Source: WJMT01 sp964445575
GTDB lineage: Bacteria > Acidobacteriota > Aminicenantia > Aminicenantales > Aminicenantaceae
Assembly: GCA_964445575.1 (NCBI GenBank)
Contig: CAYULB010000045.1
Coordinates: forward strand, 1-17,223
Direction of reading: 5' to 3'
Length of the DNA: 17,223 bases
Shown: piece by piece, positions 1 through 7,211 of the stretch
Layout: each line of letters begins with the position of its first letter
Numbering within the stretch: position 1 is the first letter of the stretch
Position numbers and translations under genes: made by a program
Notes under the pieces: generated by a model
What the model saw: the letters and a program-made list of their open reading frames with translations, nothing else
What the model was told of the DNA's origin: nothing
The model's database searches: none

Positions 1-16
1 TTATGAAAAATCCAGG

Positions 17-1819
17 CTAGTCAGTCCTCAGAACAGCCACTCCTATGGTACCAGGACCCGAATGAGCTCCCAGAACTGGTGACGCATTCATGACCATAAC
101 AGGCTTATTTCCCAGTCTTTTTTTGATTTCTTTCTCTATTCTTCTTCCAGAATCTGGGGCATTGACATGGACGACTGCTGAGAGAAAAGTTCCTTTTTTT
201 TGTTCCTTTCCCTTTTCTATTTTTTGAAACACAAGAGATAAAATTTTCTTTTCAAGCTTATTCCTCCCTCTTGCCTTCCCGATTGACTTAAGAGCTCCCT
301 TGGAGTCCAGAGAAAGGATAGGATTTATATGAAATATTTTTGCCAGCGAACCCTTTGTTTTGGTCACCCTTCCTCCTTTGATAAGATACTTTAAAGTGGG
401 GATTCCAATAAATATTTCTGTGTTCCTAATGCCCTGTTTAACCTTCTCCAATACTTCTTCAAAACCTTTTCCCGTTTTTAATGATTTCACCCCCTCCATT
501 ACGATCAATCCAAGCCCTACCGAGAGGTTCTTGCTGTTCAAAACTTTTATTTTTTGGGGAGCTGTATTTTTTGCAGCCTGAAGAGCTGTTTGGTATGTCC
601 CGCTGAGTTCTCCCGACAAATTAACCGACAGAATGGATCGATAGTGCAAAAGCAGATTGCTGTAGAGCCTCATAAAATCCTGAATCGAAGGCTTAGATGT
701 TTTGGGAATTTGAGGAGAAGATTCCATTATCTTGTAGAACTCTTCTGGGATAATATCCACTTTGTCAGTATACACTTGATCCTCAGCATGAAATTTGACG
801 GGAACAAAGTAGAGGTCATGATTTTCCACATATTCCTCAGGAATATCACAAGTCGTATCGCTCACAACAGCAAAAGGTTTCTTTTTTTCTGGAACAATCT
901 CTTTGGAGCAGTCCCAGATTTTTTTCGAGGAAATGTTTCCAAATCGAGAGACCCGATCAAATACTCTTTCGGGATTTTGTGTTCGAATATGAATCTTGGC
1001 AAAATTGACCGAGCTATAAAAAATCAAATCTTTCCCCTCCTTATTCAGCTCTTTTATAAGATTCAGCCGGTCGAGTTTTGGATTTCTGACACAACATTCC
1101 ACACAGAAGTTTGCTGGTCTTCCCCTCTCTTCTGCCTCATGCTCCCCTTTGTCATCCTTTGGTTTTTTAGATACAGAGGTCAAGACTCCCTTTTCAATGA
1201 ACTCCACGATTCCCTTTAAAAAATAGACAAACGCTTTTCCCCCGGCATCCACAACTCTGTTCTTTTTTAAAACAGCTAATTGGTCAGGAGTCTTTTTCAA
1301 AGCAGAAACAGCTTTTTGGAAAGATTTTTCCAAAAGGACATAAAAATCCTCTGTCATTGAAACAGAGTCTTTTATGCACTCTGACCAAGCCTTAATCACA
1401 GAGAGAACAGTCCCCTCCACTGGTTTCTCAAATGATTTGTACACTCTATTTTGAGCTTTCTCTGCAGCATAAGAAAAGTCCTTAATAAACATTCTTTTAA
1501 GGCCTTTGACTCCGTCAGCAAATCCTGAAAAAAAACCCGCGAAAACCGTCCCGGAATATCCCAGCGAAGAGGACTCCACAATCTCAGCTATATGGCGGCT
1601 GCTTTGACTCAGAGATGATTCCCGGAATGATATTTTCGAGCTAAGGTCTTGAAATGACCTTTTTAGATTCAAACCGGTATCGTTATCAGGAATGGGAAAT
1701 ACATTTATCTGGTTGAGCTCTTTTTCATGAGAAATCACTTCTTGGCAACCCGCAAAAACAGCACGGCTGTAGCGGATGCCGTCAACATACCGGATTTTAA
1801 TGGAAGAGGAGTCTCTCAC
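17..1819 (-). CDS. DhaL/FakA-type kinase domain fused to a DegV (FakB-type) fatty-acid-binding domain
   Basis: The 600-residue product joins two parts that are normally separate proteins. Residues about 10-215 form a DhaL (DAK2) ATP-binding domain, with the Mg-binding loop PDNDTGLN at 44-51 (the usual form is PDGDTG, so Gly is replaced by Asn), GYSGTVFAG at 88-95, PVEGT at 133-137 and VVDAGG at 189-194. Residues about 237-303 resemble the FakA middle domain (FCVECCV, then KIHIRTQNP). Residues about 314-600 are a DegV domain with SDTTCDIP at 320-327, TSKPS at 374-378, LSGTYQTA at 405-412, KGGRV at 481-485 and HSGPGTIG at 586-593. In Firmicutes FakA phosphorylates a fatty acid held by FakB; this protein could do both in one chain, which is inference. 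It lies 49 nt behind the larE-like gene on the same strand. The start is GTG, with no strong Shine-Dalgarno. The gene appears complete at the window edge. Confidence 0.88.
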   Translation of the reverse strand: MRDSSSIKIRYVDGIRYSRAVFAGCQEVISHEKELNQINVFPIPDNDTGLNLKRSFQDLSSKISFRESSLSQSSRHIAEIVESSSLGYSGTVFAGFFSGFADGVKGLKRMFIKDFSYAAEKAQNRVYKSFEKPVEGTVLSVIKAWSECIKDSVSMTEDFYVLLEKSFQKAVSALKKTPDQLAVLKKNRVVDAGGKAFVYFLKGIVEFIEKGVLTSVSKKPKDDKGEHEAEERGRPANFCVECCVRNPKLDRLNLIKELNKEGKDLIFYSSVNFAKIHIRTQNPERVFDRVSRFGNISSKKIWDCSKEIVPEKKKPFAVVSDTTCDIPEEYVENHDLYFVPVKFHAEDQVYTDKVDIIPEEFYKIMESSPQIPKTSKPSIQDFMRLYSNLLLHYRSILSVNLSGELSGTYQTALQAAKNTAPQKIKVLNSKNLSVGLGLIVMEGVKSLKTGKGFEEVLEKVKQGIRNTEIFIGIPTLKYLIKGGRVTKTKGSLAKIFHINPILSLDSKGALKSIGKARGRNKLEKKILSLVFQKIEKGKEQKKGTFLSAVVHVNAPDSGRRIEKEIKKRLGNKPVMVMNASPVLGAHSGPGTIGVAVLRTD

Positions 1820-1868
1820 TTCAGAATTATCATATCATGACTGAATTGAAAATCACACAGAAAATAGA

Positions 1869-2678
1869 TCATTCACTCTTTTTTTCATCCATGCTTCCGG
1901 TTCTGTATCCTTTTAAATCTAAAGTGACGTAAGTATAACCCAACTGGTTTAATTTATGGATAATCTTTTCCCGAGTTTGCTTTTTTATCAAGGTTTCCAT
2001 ATCCTCAGGCAAAACCTCTATTCTTGCTGTGTCTTCATAATGCCGGACCCTCAACTGCCTTACTCCGAATTTTCTTATAAAATCCTCAGATTGTTCGATC
2101 ATATAAAGGGCCTGTGGGGTAATCAAAGTGTGATAGGGAATTCGAGTCGCAAGACAGGACATAGAGGGATAGTCCCACGTGCTGAGGTTTCTCTGCTTTG
2201 ATAGCTCTCTGATATCCTTTTTGGTCAGTCCTGCTTCTAGAAGTGGAGTCAACACTCCCAGCTCTTTACACGCTTTCATCCCAGGCCTATAAAAATTTTT
2301 GTCATCTGCATTCTCACCGCATGCCACATGATTATAGCCCATTTCTTTAGCAATTTTCTTTATCAATGAAAACACAGCTCTTTTGCAAAAATAACATCTC
2401 TGAGGTGAATTCTTTATAAAATCTTTGTTATCAAGTAATTTCGTTTTGATTATTTTATGCTTGATACCTATCTCTTGGGCTACCCTCTGGGCCTTCTTTA
2501 CCTCAAACCGAGGAACGACTTCGGAAGAAAAGGTCACTCCAAGAGACCTGTCTCCCAGAACTTCATGAGCAATGCTGGCTAGAAAACTGCTGTCAACCCC
2601 TCCAGAAAATCCAATAACCAGATCCCCCAAGGAACTTAATTCTTGTTTGAGTTTGTCAAGTTTGAAGCAGGACTTCAT
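1869..2678 (-). CDS. larE: LarE-like ATP-dependent sulfur transferase (PP-loop ATPase)
   Basis: LarE uses ATP to activate the carboxylates of a pyridinium dicarboxylate nucleotide and inserts sulfur during synthesis of the nickel-pincer cofactor of lactate racemase and related enzymes. The 269-residue length is normal for the family. The PP-loop SGGVDSS is at 25-31. RCYFCK at 94-99 gives Cys95 and Cys98. CLATRIPY at 175-182 supplies the Cys that aligns by motif with the sacrificial Cys of lactobacillar LarE. The C-terminal GYRTGSMDE at 257-265 is a family signature. The ATG at 2678 gives the expected short lead-in to the PP-loop. No larA, larB or larC gene is in the window, so the recipient enzyme is unknown. 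The neighbouring DegV fusion follows on the same strand. A different PP-loop sulfur transferase role is possible but less likely, given the C-terminal signature. Confidence 0.85.
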   Translation of the reverse strand: MKSCFKLDKLKQELSSLGDLVIGFSGGVDSSFLASIAHEVLGDRSLGVTFSSEVVPRFEVKKAQRVAQEIGIKHKIIKTKLLDNKDFIKNSPQRCYFCKRAVFSLIKKIAKEMGYNHVACGENADDKNFYRPGMKACKELGVLTPLLEAGLTKKDIRELSKQRNLSTWDYPSMSCLATRIPYHTLITPQALYMIEQSEDFIRKFGVRQLRVRHYEDTARIEVLPEDMETLIKKQTREKIIHKLNQLGYTYVTLDLKGYRTGSMDEKKSE

Positions 2679-2785
2679 GTCATTCTTCTTTTTTCTTAGA
2701 TAAAAGCTTTTCTCAAAAAAATTAAAAGAGACCTCTCCCTAACGTAGATAGATAAATTAATAATGTGTTCCTGGCGTTATGCTTC

Positions 2786-3334
2786 TTACTCGTAACTGAT
2801 ATCTTCAACCAAAATTACTGGTCTGAGAATATAGAGACCCGACTGGCCTGCCTTCACCACCAGAATCGATTTTTCTGCGTCAAAATCAAGGGTTATTGAA
2901 ACCTCACCGTCTTCGGTCACCTCAAATTCAACATTAATGAAGATTTCCTTGCTGGGAACTGTTAGTGCATATTCCTCCCCGTCTATTACGATCCTTGCGG
3001 ACTCCACCACAAATCTGATCCCAGTGTAATGACCCGCTTCAAGATAAGTCTCCACAATGGGCTGAGGATTCTCAGCAAGAGAAAGAAGCTCAAATTCTTC
3101 TTCTTCATCCAGAACTACAATGTAATTATCAGTGTCAGCCTTTCTCACTCCAATTTCACTCACAGTGACAAACACTGCTTCCAAACCACTCAAGTCCAAG
3201 GGGGCATCTGTAAGTATCAGACGGAAAAAACCTTGTTCTTCAGGCGATTTGTTTGAGAATGGTGACTGGCAGTTATGAGTCACTAAAACAGAGACGAATA
3301 AGATCAAACAAAGCAAAATCTTTAATTTTTTCAT
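2786..3334 (-). CDS. DUF4382 domain secreted protein or lipoprotein
   Basis: The protein has 182 residues. The N-terminus has KK followed by a hydrophobic stretch (about residues 6-20) and then HNC at 20-22, so it is exported. The sequence before Cys22 (VTHN) is only a weak lipobox, so lipidation is possible but unsure. The rest matches the DUF4382 pattern: LTDAP at about 42-46, a VTVSEIGV strand, a LSLAEN segment, YLEAGHYTGIRF in the middle, then VPSKEIFI, LDFDAEKS and a final LRPVI. DUF4382 is a predicted beta-sandwich of unknown biochemical role, common in cell-envelope proteins of Bacteroidota and related phyla. A 104-nt gap upstream and a 107-nt gap downstream suggest it may be transcribed on its own from the candidate promoter at 3373-3399. 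No function can be assigned. Confidence 0.8.
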   Translation of the reverse strand: MKKLKILLCLILFVSVLVTHNCQSPFSNKSPEEQGFFRLILTDAPLDLSGLEAVFVTVSEIGVRKADTDNYIVVLDEEEEFELLSLAENPQPIVETYLEAGHYTGIRFVVESARIVIDGEEYALTVPSKEIFINVEFEVTEDGEVSITLDFDAEKSILVVKAGQSGLYILRPVILVEDISYE

Positions 3335-3372
3335 TTTCCCACTTCCTATGTCTTCTATTCCTTTAGTCGTAA

Positions 3373-3399
3373 TTTATATAAAAATACGGAAAAAGTCAA
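3373..3399 (-). promoter_or_regulatory. Candidate sigma70-type promoter for the DUF4382 gene
   Basis: On the minus strand TTGACT (3399-3394) is followed after 15 nt by TATAAA (3378-3373), 38 nt before the ATG at 3334. Both hexamers are 5/6 matches, but the 15-nt spacer is shorter than the usual 17, so this is weak support. Confidence 0.3.
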
Positions 3400-3411
3400 A
3401 TTTTTGTCCTA

Positions 3412-3437
3412 TTAAGCATACATTTTAAGCATACATT
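3412..3437. repeat. Perfect 13-bp tandem duplication
   Basis: The unit TTAAGCATACATT occurs twice back to back (3412-3424 and 3425-3437), directly after the stop codon of the lapA-like gene. It is probably a replication-slippage duplication. No functional role is evident. Confidence 0.9.
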
Positions 3438-3438
3438 T

Positions 3439-3621
3439 CTATTTCCGCCCTAACAAATATCCGATGATAAATCCAATGAAAAGCAATCCCAGAACCATGA
3501 TGATCCTAGAAGCACTGACAGTCCAGAAAAGAAGATGAATGGTTACCACTTTAGAGTTCTGAAATATAAATATTAGAGCAAGGATGCTCAGAATCAGTAT
3601 GACAATCGCTTTTGGTTTCAT
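3439..3621 (-). CDS. LapA-domain (DUF1049) small membrane protein
   Basis: This small integral membrane protein of 60 residues belongs to the LapA family (LapA works with LapB/YciM in control of lipopolysaccharide synthesis in E. coli). Two hydrophobic helices are visible, at about residues 5-20 and 37-57, with the family-typical FQNSKVVTIHLLFW between them and a basic GRK end. I chose ATG at 3621, because AGGAGG lies exactly nine nt upstream. The GTG at 3630 would sit directly against that Shine-Dalgarno and is unlikely. The gene is 38 nt behind the CPBP protease gene on the same strand and is probably cotranscribed with it. There is no LapB-like TPR partner nearby, so an LPS role is only a family-level possibility. 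Confidence 0.78.
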   Translation of the reverse strand: MKPKAIVILILSILALIFIFQNSKVVTIHLLFWTVSASRIIMVLGLLFIGFIIGYLLGRK

Positions 3622-3630
3622 ATGACTCAC

Positions 3631-3636
3631 CCTCCT
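3631..3636 (-). promoter_or_regulatory. Shine-Dalgarno AGGAGG that decides the lapA-like start
   Basis: A perfect AGGAGG on the minus strand lies 9 nt before ATG 3621. It touches the upstream in-frame GTG at 3630, which rules that codon out as the likely start. Confidence 0.75.
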
Positions 3637-3667
3637 GTTCTTTTATCTTACCTGTTCTTTTATCTTA
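3634..3667. repeat. Perfect 17-bp tandem duplication
   Basis: The unit CCTGTTCTTTTATCTTA is present twice without a gap (3634-3650 and 3651-3667). It spans the end of the CPBP gene and the leader of the lapA-like gene, and duplicates the stop-codon region of the protease gene. The copy nearer lapA contributes bases to its Shine-Dalgarno. Confidence 0.9.
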
Positions 3668-4316
3668 AAGGAAATACAATAAAAATCAAGATATCCCAAA
3701 CGGTATGACTCACCGCAGCCAGCACCACTGACTTCTTCCACAAAAATAAACCACCCCAGAAAAGACCGCACACCCCTGCAGCCAACACCAGTATCATGTT
3801 GCCGCTTCCCAAATGCACAAGACTGTACAAAATGACACATAATAAAAATCCTCCTGCTTTCCCTATCCTTTTTCCCCAATTTCTCTGGAGAAACCCTCTC
3901 CAAAAAAACTCTTCTCCAGGGCCTATCACAAAAACCATGAGAAGCCCTATCTTTAATCCCGAACTGCCCTGTTTTAAGCTGTAAATCCTGTTTATTTGAT
4001 TTCCAGCAAAAGGGAAAATAATATCCGAGAATTCTTTACCTAAATAAAAAATTCCATATAAAAAAAGCGCGGACAAAATCCCCAAAACAATTTTTATGTT
4101 CAACCCAGTTTGCAAATCCCTTTTCAAAAATTCTTTGTAGAAAGGGTCAGATAAAAAACAGAAAGTGACCAGGACAAAAAGATTCAAGCTCATTCCCCAC
4201 CAAAAATCCAGGTATATTAAATTCTCATAAACAAACAGAGGAATAAACAGCAGATAGGCCAGCCCCGAAAAAGCAATTAAGACAAAAAAATGCGGTTTTT
4301 CTTTTGAAATTTTCAA
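3660..4316 (-). CDS. CPBP-family intramembrane glutamic protease (CAAX/Abi type)
   Basis: This polytopic membrane protein carries the three CPBP (PF02517) motifs. Counted from a start at 4316, they are EExxxR (EEFFWR, about 135-140), a Tyr-xxx-His motif (YSLVH, about 164-168) and HxxxD (HTVWD, about 204-208). These polar residues form the metal-independent glutamate active site of Rce1-like proteases. Bacterial members have assorted, mostly unknown substrates, including prenylated-protein-like or self-immunity functions. The start is uncertain. TTG at 4316 gives a 4-nt TTGA overlap with the prenyltransferase stop and 218 residues. GTG 4343 and TTG 4358 are longer in-frame options that overlap coding sequence, and none has a clear Shine-Dalgarno. 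Coupling to the prenyltransferase gene is likely, though no functional link is shown. Confidence 0.85.
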   Translation of the reverse strand: MKISKEKPHFFVLIAFSGLAYLLFIPLFVYENLIYLDFWWGMSLNLFVLVTFCFLSDPFYKEFLKRDLQTGLNIKIVLGILSALFLYGIFYLGKEFSDIIFPFAGNQINRIYSLKQGSSGLKIGLLMVFVIGPGEEFFWRGFLQRNWGKRIGKAGGFLLCVILYSLVHLGSGNMILVLAAGVCGLFWGGLFLWKKSVVLAAVSHTVWDILIFIVFPLR

Positions 4317-5260
4317 ATTTGTTTGATTAGATAATGCAGCCACACCGCTGCGGTACAAAGAAGGCCAAAAACAAGATTGTGTTTAGAGGTAGCTCCATCC
4401 AGCACCACAAAATCCATAGGGTGCTTTGGTTCATGCCGATAAATGGCTCTTTTCAAGAGCGCTGCCGCATTTGGAATAGAGAAAAAAACAATTAAAAAAG
4501 CCAGGGGCATGGCTCTAATCCCAATCTTTATGACCCGGGGCAGAATAATCAAGAGCAGCACTACCGCAAACGGTCCCATTAGCAGAAAGTAATAATAATA
4601 AAGAGAGCCTTTATCTCCCAGAATAGAGGCAACCGTCCTCACTTTTTTCTGAGTGTCAGAATTTATATCACGCCAGTTGTTGGCGTGCAGGATAGCACTG
4701 ACCAGCATAGCCATGGGAACAGTCCAAATCACTGGAATCCATGAAAATTCCCTTGTCTGTACCACCCAAGCTCCCAAAGAACCCAGGATCCCAAAGTCCA
4801 AAAAGACAGCCAGGTCGCCTAAGGCATTGTATTTTAAAAAGGTGTACACAACCCCAATCACCACTCCAATAATTCCTATCACCAGTAATATTGGGCCCGT
4901 CATAAACACCAGCACCACTCCGAGGCCTGATCCCATAATAAACAGGACAGCCGAGCCTAATACCACTTTCCTTGCACTCAGCCACCCCCTGACAACAGCC
5001 CCGCTTACAGGAGTGATATTTCTGTCAAGACCGCGCCTGAAGTCAAAAAAATCACTCAGCATATTGGCTGCAGAATGAAGAGTCACCATGGCAAATAGAG
5101 CCAGGAGGAACCGGAAAAAATAAAAAGAAGCTCCTCCCATCACCACGGCAAGGGAAGTTCCAAATATCACGGGCATAGTGGACGCAGGCAGAGCCCATGG
5201 TCTCACCGCGATAAGCCATTTTTTAAAAAAAGGAACCTGTTGGGTATTGAATTTATTCAT
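4313..5260 (-). CDS. UbiA-superfamily prenyltransferase, MenA-like
   Basis: The 315-residue polytopic membrane enzyme transfers a polyprenyl chain from its diphosphate to an aromatic acceptor. The two Asp-rich Mg-diphosphate motifs are clear: NMLSDFFDFRRGLD at 66-79 and NNWRDINSDTQKK at 194-206. The second, NNxRDxxxD followed by RTVASILGD, is closest to MenA (1,4-dihydroxy-2-naphthoate polyprenyltransferase of menaquinone synthesis). Early RPWALPAS at 20-27 also fits MenA. About eight hydrophobic helices are visible. No other men genes are present, so the acceptor is not proven. A strong promoter lies immediately upstream (5268-5297), and the CPBP protease gene follows with overlapping ends. 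Confidence 0.85.
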   Translation of the reverse strand: MNKFNTQQVPFFKKWLIAVRPWALPASTMPVIFGTSLAVVMGGASFYFFRFLLALFAMVTLHSAANMLSDFFDFRRGLDRNITPVSGAVVRGWLSARKVVLGSAVLFIMGSGLGVVLVFMTGPILLVIGIIGVVIGVVYTFLKYNALGDLAVFLDFGILGSLGAWVVQTREFSWIPVIWTVPMAMLVSAILHANNWRDINSDTQKKVRTVASILGDKGSLYYYYFLLMGPFAVVLLLIILPRVIKIGIRAMPLAFLIVFFSIPNAAALLKRAIYRHEPKHPMDFVVLDGATSKHNLVFGLLCTAAVWLHYLIKQI

Positions 5261-5267
5261 AAGCAGA

Positions 5268-5297
5268 ATTATACCTAACTTTTAAATCATTTTTCAA
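5268..5297 (-). promoter_or_regulatory. Strong sigma70-type promoter for the ubiA/menA-like gene, probably leaderless
   Basis: On the minus strand TTGAAA (5297-5292, 5/6 to consensus) is followed after 18 nt by a perfect TATAAT (5273-5268). The expected transcription start, about 7 nt beyond the -10 box, falls at or one base before the ATG at 5260. The few bases in between hold no Shine-Dalgarno. Confidence 0.6.
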
Positions 5298-5308
5298 GCT
5301 TTGTGGAT

Positions 5309-5337
5309 TTGCTGTTCATTTTTATAAAAGTTATAAT
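5309..5337 (+). promoter_or_regulatory. Candidate promoter for the receiver/HEAT/glycosyltransferase operon
   Basis: TTGCTG (5309-5314, 3/6) is followed after 17 nt by a perfect TATAAT (5332-5337). It would give an mRNA leader of about 80 nt. A second TATAAT at 5398-5403 has no good -35 box. The 165-nt gap (5261-5425) is a divergent promoter region and contains no gene. Confidence 0.4.
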
Positions 5338-5425
5338 AATATTATAGAAAAAAGGGAAAAACTCCAGCAGACCATAGAGGTTGCTAAAACACTTTAGTAT
5401 AATTAATATATAAATATATACACAG

Positions 5426-6142
5426 ATGTCTGATAAAAACAATCATCCCAGTCCAACTATTGACGACAGCAACAGAGAATTAAAGAAGTTCTTATGGGGA
5501 GTCAACAACAGCAAAAGGAAAATATTGAAACTCGCTGATATAACTCTCGAAACTTTAAATAAAGCAGTAGAAACCCTCAACAAAGAAGAAAAGAATGACT
5601 ATACAAAAAGAAAAAAGTCATATATCGAAAATGAAATAGAGAACATAGAGCAAATAAAAAAAATAATTAAAGAGCAAAGCCTGTCCTGGCCTGAGGCAGA
5701 AAAACACACCATAAAAACACAAGAGGAACAGAGAAAGAAGAAGACAGAAACATCCCCAAAAAAAGCTGGCTGCATTTTGCTAATAGACGATGATGCCATC
5801 ATCTTAAAATCAATAAGTTATTTCCTTATACAAAATGATTTCCAGGTCAGTCTTGCTTTAGATGCAGAAGATGGATTAAATAAAATATTAACTGAAAATC
5901 CTGATTTGATTCTCCTAGATATCATGATGCCTGGTATGGATGGATATCAATTTCTAAAGCAGATAAAAAACAGGGAAGACACATCCGATATCCCCGTGAT
6001 TATATTGAGCTCCCTCTCCCGGGAGTCTGATATGCTCAAGGGTCTTGAAAACGGTGCGGCTGACTATATAACCAAACCATTCTCTCCGCAAGTGCTCATT
6101 TCAAAAATAAAAAAGATCCTGAGCCCTCATAATTATAAATGA
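5426..6142 (+). CDS. Response-regulator receiver protein with helical N-terminal extension
   Basis: The 238-residue cytoplasmic protein has a standard receiver (REC) domain at about 115-235. The acidic pocket is Asp121-Asp122, the phosphoacceptor is Asp165 in LLDIMMPG, the switch Ser is at 195/196, and Lys217 is in TKPF. The first 110 residues are charged and helical (Lys/Glu-rich, probable coiled coil at about 65-108) and match no domain I recognise. There is no DNA-binding, GGDEF, PilZ or enzymatic output domain, so the signal is probably passed by protein contact. No clear Shine-Dalgarno precedes the ATG. The stop overlaps the HEAT gene start (ATGA), pointing to translational coupling. No histidine kinase is encoded in the window. 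Confidence 0.88.
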   Translation: MSDKNNHPSPTIDDSNRELKKFLWGVNNSKRKILKLADITLETLNKAVETLNKEEKNDYTKRKKSYIENEIENIEQIKKIIKEQSLSWPEAEKHTIKTQEEQRKKKTETSPKKAGCILLIDDDAIILKSISYFLIQNDFQVSLALDAEDGLNKILTENPDLILLDIMMPGMDGYQFLKQIKNREDTSDIPVIILSSLSRESDMLKGLENGAADYITKPFSPQVLISKIKKILSPHNYK

Positions 6143-7194
6143 ATCTTCAGCTTATCATCCTAACTGCCGGACTTATATTTATGGGTGCCTTTGCTGTCTC
6201 AATTTTTTTATTTATAGTGATAAGACGGATTGTTCTCCAGAAAAAACAAGTTAAAACAAAAAAAATAAAGGATGCAATCGAAAAAAATGTTTTAAAATCT
6301 TTTACCTCTGGCACAGAAGAAGCCGCCAAACAGATCGCTTCCAGATACAGCTCCTATCCCAATATCTTGGCCACAGTTCTGGTTGATTTTATTGAAACCC
6401 TAACAGGCGAACAAAGAAAACAGCTGAAAATTATTTTCAACCATGCTTTAAGAGAGAAAACTCTCAAGGACATCAATTCCTGCTGGATAAGAAAACGACT
6501 GCGCGCCACACGCATATTTATCATGTTCTCCAGTTCTTATGACTCGCCCCAAATCATAAAGCTTCTAAAAGACAAACCAGCCGTGAGACTTGCTGCCATA
6601 GACTCTCTAGCAAGAGTGCCTAATGAAGAAGCTTTTTCTCAAATATTTGACTCTTTTGCAAAAGATCCCGATCCAAATATTCAGGAGTACATGAACGTCA
6701 TGTTCAGCCTGGGGCAAAAGTCTGAAAACCTAATCAAAAAATATTTAAAAAAACCGCTTTCTCTGAAAAAAAAAGACCTTCTTATTGAAATAATAGGGGC
6801 AATCCCCCTCCCCAATCTCTTTCCAGAATTATTGATGTTTTCAAATCATCCTGAAATGGAAATCAGAGCAAGCACTGCCAGAGCTTTAGGGAATCTAAAT
6901 ACCCCTCTCCCCGAAATTATACAAACTTTAATGAATCTCGCTCAAGATGAATCATGGGAAGTGAAAGCTCAAGCACTGAAAGGCCTGGGAAAGCTGCAAA
7001 GTCAGTCAGCGTTGGATGTTTTAACAGAATCGCTTTATTCTTCTAACTGGTACTGCCGGCTTAATGCAGGCTTTGCTCTTTTACAACTTGGGAAAAGGGG
7101 GATTGAAAGGCTGAAACAAATTTCTTCCCAAAAAAAAGACAAATATGCCGCACAAATGGCTCAGATGGTCCTGGAGGAAAGTATTATTGCATAA
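6139..7194 (+). CDS. Membrane-anchored HEAT-repeat protein
   Basis: The 351-residue protein has one N-terminal transmembrane helix (about 4-28) followed by a basic stretch (RR...KK...KTKK). By the positive-inside rule the bulk should be cytoplasmic. Residues about 45-130 are helical with no recognised family. From about 140 to 345 there are degenerate HEAT-like helical pairs, for example VRLAAIDSLARVPN at 149-162, IRASTARALGNL at 242-253, EVKAQALKGLGKL at 274-286 and CRLNAGFALLQLG at 306-318. HEAT solenoids are protein-binding scaffolds. The gene overlaps the receiver gene by 4 nt and precedes the glycosyltransferase by 17 nt, so a likely inferred job is linking the receiver to the membrane glycosyltransferase. 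A role in assembling the machine without signalling is equally possible. Confidence 0.8.
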   Translation: MNLQLIILTAGLIFMGAFAVSIFLFIVIRRIVLQKKQVKTKKIKDAIEKNVLKSFTSGTEEAAKQIASRYSSYPNILATVLVDFIETLTGEQRKQLKIIFNHALREKTLKDINSCWIRKRLRATRIFIMFSSSYDSPQIIKLLKDKPAVRLAAIDSLARVPNEEAFSQIFDSFAKDPDPNIQEYMNVMFSLGQKSENLIKKYLKKPLSLKKKDLLIEIIGAIPLPNLFPELLMFSNHPEMEIRASTARALGNLNTPLPEIIQTLMNLAQDESWEVKAQALKGLGKLQSQSALDVLTESLYSSNWYCRLNAGFALLQLGKRGIERLKQISSQKKDKYAAQMAQMVLEESIIA

Positions 7195-7211
7195 TAAAAC
7201 CTTAGAATAAA

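Noticed and set aside
554..1219. Plus-strand open frame of 221 codons
   Set aside because: It lies entirely antisense to the DhaL-DegV gene, whose motifs are unmistakable. It reads as a low-complexity shadow with no recognisable domain.
4653..5078. Plus-strand open frame of 141 codons
   Set aside because: It is antisense to the UbiA-type gene, and the Thr/Pro/Ile-rich translation is typical of a reversed membrane-protein gene.
5398..5403. Second TATAAT close to the receiver gene start
   Set aside because: No -35-like hexamer lies at 16-18 nt. The region is so AT-rich that a chance match is likely.
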